Below, piece by piece: positions 56,437-64,000 of a stretch of 64,000 bases of DNA. Source of the stretch: Patella vulgata. Its lineage: Eukaryota; Mollusca; Gastropoda; Patellidae. Below the pieces are notes generated by a model that saw only the letters and a list, made by a program, of their open reading frames with translations, was not told where the DNA came from and did not search any database. The stretch is from positions 47,975,501-48,039,500 of the forward strand of contig NC_065886.2 of NCBI RefSeq assembly GCF_932274485.2, written 5' to 3'. How positions within the stretch are numbered: position 1 is the stretch's first letter; each line of letters begins with the position of its first letter. Made by a program: the position numbers and the translations under genes.

Positions 56437-58674
56437 TTAAAATCTAAATCTTTCGGTTTGTTCAATAAAATTATGGACCCCGTTAAATACTGACACGTTT
56501 TCGTTGTATGATAGTGTTTCCGATCCATATAGTAGCACTTTAGTGTTTTGTTGTGTATGAGGTAAAGTGTCGATTGTTCTGTGGCGAGCATCTGAATACA
56601 AGGAACATACAAGGAGATAGTGATAAGGATCTTCTATTATATTACCACATAAACATTCGGGGGTGTTTGAAATATGTCTTGTAAATTTATGAAAATTTAG
56701 ATTACTGCAGCCTAGTCTTAGTTTAGTATGTATAATTTGATTTTTACGTTTGCCAATATAATAAAAGAGAGGTATTTTCGGATCACGTTTAGAGAGTTCT
56801 TGTTTAAATTTTGAGAGTGATAAGACATTTGTTATGGACGGATCTAGGCTGTTCCAGAGTCGGATAGCTGATGGAAAGAATGAATTGTAATAGAGAGATG
56901 TTTTGCAGAATATTTCATCTAATTCTGGTTTACTTCTAAGATTATATGGAGATGTTTTTAATTTAATGTGGTTGGATAAATAATTTGGAACCATTCCATT
57001 AATAATTTTATATATTGTCTGTAATTTATGTCTTTTTCTTCTTTCATTCAAAGGAATAATACCAGTTTCCAGATAGAGTAAACGGTGGCTAGTTCCCTTT
57101 ACAGCCCCACAAATAGTGCGTAAGGCGTCAAGTTGAAGGTGTTCTAGTTGGTTCGCTAGGCGATCAGTGCAATTGTCCCAAATAATGTCCGCATAGTCGA
57201 AATGCGGTAGTATATAGGAATTGTAAATTATGCAAAGAGATTTTCTATTTAGCCTGTACTTTAGGGATCTTAAACAATTGATTAATTTTGATACTTTATT
57301 ACAAATATTATTTATGTGGATATCCCATTTAAGTTTGTGTTGGAAGAAAAGACCCAAGTGCTTGTGGTTTTGCACATCATTTATTTTAACAGTATCCATA
57401 AAAAGTGGTGGTATGTTATTGTGTGGTTTGATAGATATTGTTAGTGATTCTGTTTTTGTGGGGTTGAAGGAAACCAGCCATTTTTTGGACCAAACGTTGA
57501 TTTTCTCGATATCCGAATTCATTATTTTCGCACTTTCCGACGGATCTTTTATCAGTAAGTAGAGAGACGTGTCATCAGCAAACAATTTGATATTTGATTG
57601 AATATTTTCAATGATGTCATTAATATAAATTAAAAATAGAACACCGGAAGTGACGAATGATGACTCCGAGGCGACATTGTCCAGAACAACACACTGTGAT
57701 CGACCAGTTATATAACTTTTAAACCAACTGTACAATGTGCCTCGGACCCCGACAGCATCAAGTTTAAGACAGAGTCCAGCATGCCAAACTCTATCGAATG
57801 CTTTGCTGATGTCACAGAACACCGTTCTCATGTAATAACCCTTATCGATTGCATTACAATAAAAATCATTTAAGTCTAGAAGTTGGTAGATAGTCGAGTC
57901 TCCTTTCATAAAACCACTTTGAAATTGTGTAAGTGTATTGTTATCTAGAAGGAAGTTAAAGACATGCTTATAAATACAACGTTCAAGGATCTTACTTATT
58001 ATCGAGAGTAATGATATCGGGCGATAGTTGGAACATATATCCTTATTTCCTTTTTTATATATCGCTACGACGTTAGCATGTTTCCAGATCAAAGGGAAGA
58101 TAGCACACCTAAGGGAATGATTAAACAGAGTACATAATGGGTTAGAAATTTCCTTAGATATAGATTTTAATAATTTTCCGCTAATATGATCAGGGCCAGA
58201 GGATTTAGAAGTATCGATAGAGTCAAGCATGTCTTTAACTTCATTCGGCTGTAGAGTAATATTAGTTATACTGTTGGTATTTCGGTTAATTAATGGCAGT
58301 GGGTGATTAAGATCATTAAGTTTGGATTGCTCAGCAAAATAAGTATTGAGTGCATTTGCCTTTTCTATAGGTGTGAATGCTGTGCCAGTATTTGTTTTTA
58401 TAGGAGGTATGTCATGGTTCGATGAACCTGTAGTTTTTATAAATGAGTTGACTACCTGCCACCAGGACTTTGATCCAAGGTTATTGACATCATTAATTTT
58501 ATTATCTAAACTTTCATGATATTCACTTTTACATTTCCGAATTAAAGATATATATTGATTTCTTGTCTTACGAAAAAGTGCCCAGTGGTCTGCCAAATCT
58601 GACTTCTTAGCTTTTTTGTGGATTTTATTTTTCAATTTACTTAACTTCCTTATGCTATTATTCATCCACGGCAT
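56437..58674 (-). pseudogene. LINE ORF2, RT and C-terminal part
   Basis: The 745-residue frame carries the RT fingers and palm (SSGPDHISGKLLK, AIYKKGNKDICSNYRPISLL, FCDISKAFDRVWH, FADDTSLYL) and a C-terminal zinc-like motif CLCGNIIEDPYHYLLVC. Between TSGV and LFLIYIND the usual PQGSVLGP block (about 9 residues) is missing, an in-frame loss in a conserved RT motif, so this copy is probably inactive although otherwise open. It is read through from the endonuclease frame except for one TGA. Confidence 0.88.
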
Positions 58675-59628
58675 GTCTCGTGGTCTAATGGTTACTAATT
58701 TATTTGGAATATATTTCTTTGCTACAGTTATTCATTCACTTGTAAATTTACTACATGACTCATCGACCGTATTGTTAGTGAGGAGTGTGTCCCAGTCAGT
58801 ACTGCGGATTTCTTGTTGAAGTGCATCAGTATTCGTTTTCCCATAATCCCAAATTAGTCGCTTAAAGGATCGTTTTTGTGGACTCTGAAATGAAAGTTGA
58901 CAGTACACAGGGCAGTGGTCGCTACAGAAGTTATCGAGGCTTTCAGCTTTGGAGACATGAATCGGACAATTTGTCAAAATTAAATCTAATAATGTCTTTT
59001 TCCCACTATCATTGTATCGGGTAGGTGAAGTTATCATTTGTTTAAGATCAAAAATATTGACATCATTAATTTTATTATCTAAACTTTCATGATATTCACT
59101 TTTACATTTCCGAATTAAAGATATATATTGATTTCTTGTCTTACGAAAAAGTGCCCAGTGGTCTGCCAAATCTGACTTCTTAGCTTTTTTGTGGATTTTA
59201 TTTTTCAATTTACTTAACTTCCTTATGCTATTATTCATCCACGGCATGTCTCGTGGTCTAATGGTTACTAATTTATTTGGAATATATTTCTTTGCTACAG
59301 TTATTCATTCACTTGTAAATTTACTACATGACTCATCGACCGTATTGTTAGTGAGGAGTGTGTCCCAGTCAGTACTGCGGATTTCTTGTTGAAGTGCATC
59401 AGTATTCGTTTTCCCATAATCCCAAATTAGTCGCTTAAAGGATCGTTTTTGTGGACTCTGAAATGAAAGTTGACAGTACACAGGGCAGTGGTCGCTACAG
59501 AAGTTATCGAGGCATTCAGCTTTGGAGACATGAATCGGACAATTTGTCAAAATTAAATCTAATAACGTCTTTTTCCCACTATCATTGTATCGGGTAGGTG
59601 AAGTTATCATTTGTTTAAGATCAAAAAT
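58483..59628 (-). repeat. 573-bp in-frame tandem duplication inside LINE ORF2
   Basis: 58483-59055 and 59056-59628 are nearly identical (only a few differences noted). 573 is divisible by three, so the frame is kept. The unit spans the end of the endonuclease, a TGA codon and the start of the connector (MPWMNNSIRKL). Confidence 0.92.
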
Positions 59629-60210
59629 ATTGATAGCCTCATGGATAAAAGAATTAGAAATGTTGAAAAAATCAATATTAAAGTCACCTAAGATAAAACA
59701 TTGTGAGATATCATCAGTGAGTGCCAAGTTGAATGAATTGAAAATAGAGTAGTTAATATTTGATGTACAGTTAGGGGGTCTGTAAAATGTACCTAATAAA
59801 AATTTGTTATTGTAACTATGTATTTCTAACCAGATGCCCTCTGTTCCGTCAACTTCCAAGCCAGAGCGTCTCTTGTAAGCTAGAGTGTCTTTTACATTTA
59901 CGGCTACCCCCCCACCTACGTGTGTAGTGCGATCTTTTCTAACAGGTGCTTGGTAAGATGAAATGGAGATTTTACTATCAGGAATACTACAATCTAACCA
60001 CGATTCGGATATCAAGATAATGTCATAGCTATCCAACTCGGAAGCAATTAAATCAATTTTATTACGGATGCTCCTTGTATTCAGATGTACTATAGTAAGA
60101 TTTTTAGGGCCGGGGTTTTGTTCAATGTCACCACATTGTAAAAGAAGTGATGGGATAACAAAAGTAAAAATAATATCAAATTCGTTGATTAAATAATGGT
60201 AGTAATACAA
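59305..60210 (-). pseudogene. LINE ORF2 N-terminus: 2A-like peptide and APE endonuclease
   Basis: The 301-residue frame starts MYYYHYLINE, carries CGDIEQNPGP at residues 26-35 (a 2A-like ribosome-skipping motif, DxExNPGP), then an APE endonuclease: HLNTRSIRNKIDLI, ISESWL (catalytic E), GTFYRPP, ILGDFNIDF (D), LDLILTN and CSDHCPVYC (catalytic SDH). It ends at a TGA after SKFTSE; the next codons (ITVAKKYIPNKL) continue into the connector. 2A-like peptides at ORF2 starts are known for some APE-type LINEs of molluscs and sea urchins. Confidence 0.88.
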
Positions 60211-60300
60211 TAAAAATGATAAATTTTGGTTGTCAATGCTACTTTATGGATCAGAAAAATAATGAAGGAAAGACAATGCAGAAGAATAAAAATCTATAAT

Positions 60301-61095
60301 TTTTGGGTTTATGTGTGATAATCTATAGAACAACATATATACATTTTTTAAAGACCAACATAATGAAACATATATACAAGCTACTTTACAAAAGCGGTCA
60401 AATGGTATGCCCGCTTTAATAAGCTGATAGACGCTGTGTTGTTGCCTTGTACACGTGACCGTGTACTGTTACTCACGTGGTTGGTGTAAAGTGCACGTAC
60501 AATGGCTCGTGCGAGATCCGGGATAACTGGATTGATTTGTAAATCAATTTATTACTGTAATCGCTGAGACAGTTTAAATACATGTAAAGGAAATTGTTTG
60601 ACAGTTTGTAATAATGCGTTAGTGCTTGCCTTTTGTGGTAAACAATTCCCATGTACTTGTATGCTATTAAAGTGGAGATTGCGCCAGGATTTCTCAAGTT
60701 TTATGCATTAAGCGAATGGGGTATTTTTGAATAATAGGTCTCGTATCTTATTGGAAAAATTAACATTTCTTTGGCATGGTACAGATAAAAACCAAACTGG
60801 TAACACTATAAAATTGCATCGTTTACATTAAAGAATACTTGTTTATCTAGACACGCATAAATTTACCTGAAAGTTATGTTATGCTCAAATAGGATTACGA
60901 CTCCGCAAAAACTCGAAACACCCCCCCCCCCCCCCTTCCCAATAAAAACAGGTTTAAAATTAATATACATTAGGTATAAGTTAACGTAATTCAAGAGTCG
61001 GTGCTGTTACATGTAGTTATTATCGTTGTCAATCGAAAGAACAGCTAGATGAACACACTAACATATTGTACCCTCGATAATAGCTATATACAAAT
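60301..61095. other. No gene; poly-C run
   Basis: Unassigned sequence with a run of about 16 C at 60920. It may include the 5' region of the LINE. Confidence 0.4.
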
Positions 61096-61099
61096 AGCT

Positions 61100-61445
61100 A
61101 TTTACATGTTAACAGTTAAAGCTTGGAAATCCTTTCTTCCAATACAAGACTTCCTTCGCAAATCCAGATGGAATTCAATTTCTATCAGTTTCAAGATATT
61201 CTATTTGGTAATTAAACCCGCTTTGTTGTATGGGGCCGAAGTTTGGAGCTATGAATATAGGAGGGAGATTGATACTATCCTTTCTCAATTTTGCAAATTT
61301 GTCCCTCAAATACATAAACTAGCTCTTCGAAAGAGGTGAAAAACGTGAATGTGATCAGTACGACTTAGCTGTTTTGTATATGTTATCATTCATAAGATAT
61401 TACTGAATAAAGCATTATTATTATTAATATTATTATTATTAAAGA
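61100..61445 (+). pseudogene. 3' end of another LINE, (ATT)n tail
   Basis: Frame 61049-61339 reads KAWKSFLPIQDFLRK and IKPALLYGAEVWSYE, a LINE region downstream of the RT (LxxPxLLYGAEVW), then a short 3' UTR and a (TTA)n tail at 61405-61440. Opposite strand to the large LINE and of another lineage. Confidence 0.7.
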
Positions 61446-61890
61446 TACATGATGGGAGATTAGATAAATAACTGACAGTTTAAACTATAACAGTTAAAAT
61501 CCAGACAGTGCAAAGGGGATCCGCTGAAAATTTCAGCCAAAATGATCCATCGAGAGTTGATTATGGTCAGGATAGGCTAAATAAAGTCTGACTAGTAATC
61601 TGGACTACATTTCAGGCCTAAAGAAAGACCCGCAATAGGCAGATTTAGCTCTTGCACTATGTATGTTTAATATTATAGACAAATCTTAGGAAAAGCAAAC
61701 GTCGTTGGGGTACTTTACAGGCCGATTTCTTATAAGCTGCGCCATGGCATCCCTTTAATTTATTGGTTGTAATATAATATAATTAAATTGAAGTTATTAC
61801 TTAGGACTTACTGGAGTTTAAACGGAAGACATGGAACTTCTGATGGTATATATATAGAATGAGAGCATCACACACATCAATTATTCAGTG
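61446..61890. other. No feature recognised
   Basis: Between the LINE tail and ORF1; could be ORF1 downstream sequence. Confidence 0.35.
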
Positions 61891-61895
61891 CGAAA

Positions 61896-62823
61896 TTATT
61901 CTAAGTTTTGAGTTCTTGGTGCAGGAGTAGAAGATGACCCAATTACTACACCCATGTCGAAGAGTGATTGTTGACGCTGACCCGTAGCAGTCGCTTGATT
62001 TGCTGTTAACTCTCCCAACTCCGATTCATTTCCATCTTGTATCGTTGAAGTGCTAAATACTGATTGTTGACGCTGACCAGTAGCTGTCGCTTGATTTACC
62101 GTTAACTCTTGTGGTATCGTTCGAGTAATAAATGCACCAAGATCACTTTCTTTATTGATTAAGACGTTCTTCTCGTCCGAGAGGGGTCTGACAAAAATTC
62201 TACCATCGTAAGTCCAACAGTTTTTGATCTTATTTGATTTGAACAGTTCTCTTGCTTTTGAGTATAGTTGTGATCTCTTCCTTGTCAGAGCCTCATTGAT
62301 GTAGGTTTTGTGAGGTCTTTCACTGTTGTAGACTTTCAGATTTCTTTTATTGGCGTACACACTGGCCCTATCCCTATAACTGATGAAGCGCACTATAATA
62401 TCCCGATTTCGTCCACCCACTTTGGAGCCAACTCTATGGGTTCTACCAATGTTTTGTTCTGTAAGTTTACGACAGTTTTCTTTAGTAAGAATGACCTTGT
62501 TTATTAGTGTTAGAACAATGTTATCGGTGCTTTCATTGGGAGTTTCGGGGATTCCGGAGAATTTCAGACAAGTACGTCGAGAATACTGTTCGAGGTCATC
62601 TAACCTTTGTTCTAATTCGTCAGTACGGCTGTCGATATGCTTGGTAATTTCTGGTTCTATCACAGCTATGATCCGTTTCATGTTTCAGTAGTTCGGCTAC
62701 AAGAGATTTTACGGAATCTTCATCCTGAAGTACAGAGTCGAGGAAGTCGTTAATGCTATCAGAAGTACTAATTGAAAGATCAACCCTTATTCTTTTATTA
62801 TTCTGTTTTCTACCGCCTTTCAT
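61896..62823 (-). pseudogene. LINE ORF1 protein with coiled coil and RRM-like domain
   Basis: An N-terminal frame (62823-62620: MKGGRKQNNKRIRVDLSIST, basic, then acidic) passes by a shift near 62685 into 62681-61896 (MKRIIAVIEPEITKHIDSRT). The latter has a heptad-like LEQRLDDLEQYSRRTCLKFS, then the ORF1 RRM-like region (GIPETPNESTDNI, RTHRVGSK, DIIVRFISYRDRASVYANKR) typical of L1/CR1 ORF1p RNA-binding trimers. The C-terminus repeats ELTVNQATATGQRQQSVF / ELTANQATATGQRQQSLF. One shift breaks it. Confidence 0.8.
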
Positions 62824-62829
62824 TTTTCT

Positions 62830-63925
62830 AGTAAACGTAACCTGGTATAGGGGATTATACTCACAATCAGATGTTGAACAGTTTACTCAGGTGAAGTGCT
62901 GTCCGTCTAGTTTTTACCTGACATGAGTTCATCAAACACAAAGAAGAGCTGAAATTTTCCTAATTTATAATGTTTACAACCACACAACACACAATATATT
63001 CTATCCTGTGTTTGTCTATTGCATATCCGAATATGTCCTGTGAATTATATGACATTACATTACAGTAAACTGGTTAAAAATCGAAAATTTTGTCCCGGCC
63101 TTACACCGTGTCTACACTAGTCGGCCATTGTTAACTAATTAAGTGTTAAGAGTAGCCATTGGGTAAAGTTAAGCAATTAAGTAGCTATTGATGATAGATA
63201 CAATACTACTGACAGAATGGGATAGTACCTACAATACAATTATGATATACCATGGTTTGTTTAGATAATGGTAATTAAATTATATATCTGTGTGATTAAA
63301 TGTACAATTAGACTAGAATAAACCACATGTTGTAATAAATCTAAGAAATAGAGTGGATATAACTGATAAATTGATAATAATATTAGAAAAATGAAAAATA
63401 ATAAAACTCATAAAAATTCACAAAGGTTTCTTATCCACAGTATAGACCAGTAAATCTATGGAACAGACCCACTATGACCTGGAATAAATTTGCAGAAAGC
63501 TGGATTCAACTGTTTTTGTATCTAGGGTACTTGCTTATCAAAAAACAAAAAATCTTCCAAAATCGGATTTGCGGGTCTATGCGAAAATCGATAATCAATC
63601 CAAGATGGCGGACGACGACGTGAAATGGCTTAAAATGCTAAATATCTCGGAAAGGAAGCGTTTTAGACCATATAAATGTACTATGAGTTAATATAAAAGT
63701 GATACCACTGAATCAGATGATGGGGTCAAATTGTTGCTATGACGTCATAGTGGCGTCATAACGCAATATCGAGTCAGAAAAGGAAGTAATTAAATATAAA
63801 GTGACGTCATAACGCAATTTCGAGTCAGAAAATAAACAAATTGAATAGAAATGGATTTTAATAAATTAAAGTAAGAATAAATGGAGGTAATATCACACTT
63901 TATATATTAAGTGTCTTATTTAAAT
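62830..63925. other. No gene; CRE-like and short direct repeats
   Basis: AT-rich. TGACGTCATAACGCAATTTC occurs at 63802 and a near copy at about 63750; no exon could be supported. Confidence 0.4.
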
Positions 63926-63927
63926 CA

Positions 63928-63990
63928 TACCGGTCTTCATTAGCCCAGTCGTAGCAAAACAGTAGGAGGTTAAACCCCATTTCATTTATT
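63928..63990 (+). repeat. SINE family 1, 3' fragment
   Basis: CGGTCTTCATTAGCCCAGTC and GGAGGTTAAACCCCATTTCA match the end of the SINE at 1693. Confidence 0.75.
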
Positions 63991-64000
63991 TAAATTATAC

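Larger units (their letters stand above)
56200..60300 (-). mobile_element. CR1-like LINE, young copy
   Basis: Minus-strand element with an A-tail at 56203-56215, a 3' UTR, RT-containing frame (56437-58674), endonuclease frame (59305-60210) and a 573-bp tandem duplication between them. The ORF1-type protein at 61896-62823 lies upstream in the same orientation and may belong to it, separated by about 1.7 kb. Confidence 0.85.

Noticed and set aside
63600-63640. Host exon near AAGATGGCGGACGACGACG
   Set aside because: Start-like context, but the frame after MADDDVKWLKMLNISERK soon ends and no homology is recognised.

Overview
The window looks like a repeat-choked intronic stretch of an invertebrate (lophotrochozoan, most likely mollusc) chromosome. 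It is AT-rich, has spliced host exons separated by introns of 14 to 22 kb, and carries tRNA-derived SINEs, CR1-like LINEs, piggyBac, Tc1, hAT, Harbinger and Penelope-like elements, and very many rolling-circle-type elements that contain a (GTCY)n tract and an internal tandem array, like the bivalve pearl and Drosophila DINE-1 elements. The mollusc assignment is an inference from repeat content; no marker gene fixes the species.

Host gene: three consecutive plus-strand exons of cystathionine beta-synthase (CBS) lie at 18100-18184, 40562-40673 and 54755-54835. Their splice phases match each other exactly, and the first exon (85 nt) has the length I recall for its human counterpart. They encode the end of the PLP-binding catalytic domain. 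No other CBS exon was found, so the rest of the gene should lie outside both ends of the window. Most of the window is therefore CBS intron, or upstream intron, filled with transposons.

Layout: 0.2-3.9 kb is a long-TIR element holding a 211-bp Helitron, a SINE and older repeats. 4-6.5 kb is a perfect hairpin and an A-type array element inside a short-TIR element. 6.7-9.5 kb is a decayed LINE. 9.6-17.3 kb is an A element and a B element carrying a hAT, a SINE and a nearly whole piggyBac. 17.6-19.7 kb holds B/A elements around CBS exon 1. 22.3-23.5 kb is a Tc1-like element. 23.9-31.4 kb is C-type arrays and a 4-kb palindromic element. 31.4 kb is a piggyBac derivative. 32.9-36.8 kb is a fossil LTR element with a gag-like region only. 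37.4-40.5 kb is A/B elements up to CBS exon 2. 41.2-47.8 kb is a head-to-head Penelope-like pair that hosts a MITE, a Harbinger and, inside the Harbinger, a hAT-like element with a zinc-knuckle remnant. 47.8-54.6 kb is B elements, SINEs, a telomere-motif foldback and a relic of the 2.6-kb repeat. 55-56 kb is a C element inside a B head. 56.2-62.8 kb is a young CR1-like LINE whose ORF2 begins with a 2A-like peptide.

Main idea for follow-up: at least five otherwise unrelated tandem-array families (A, B, C, D and the array in the palindrome centre) carry the same short unit core, close to GATGAAACTTG followed by an AT-rich TATATCCCAAAG-like stretch. A, B and C also share one architecture: 5' hairpin containing a subterminal inverted repeat, (GTCY)n, array of 140-170 bp units, inverted copy of the subterminal repeat, 3' hairpin. 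This fits Helentron-type (HINE) non-autonomous elements, and the shared core suggests a common, possibly functional, unit that has spread between families.
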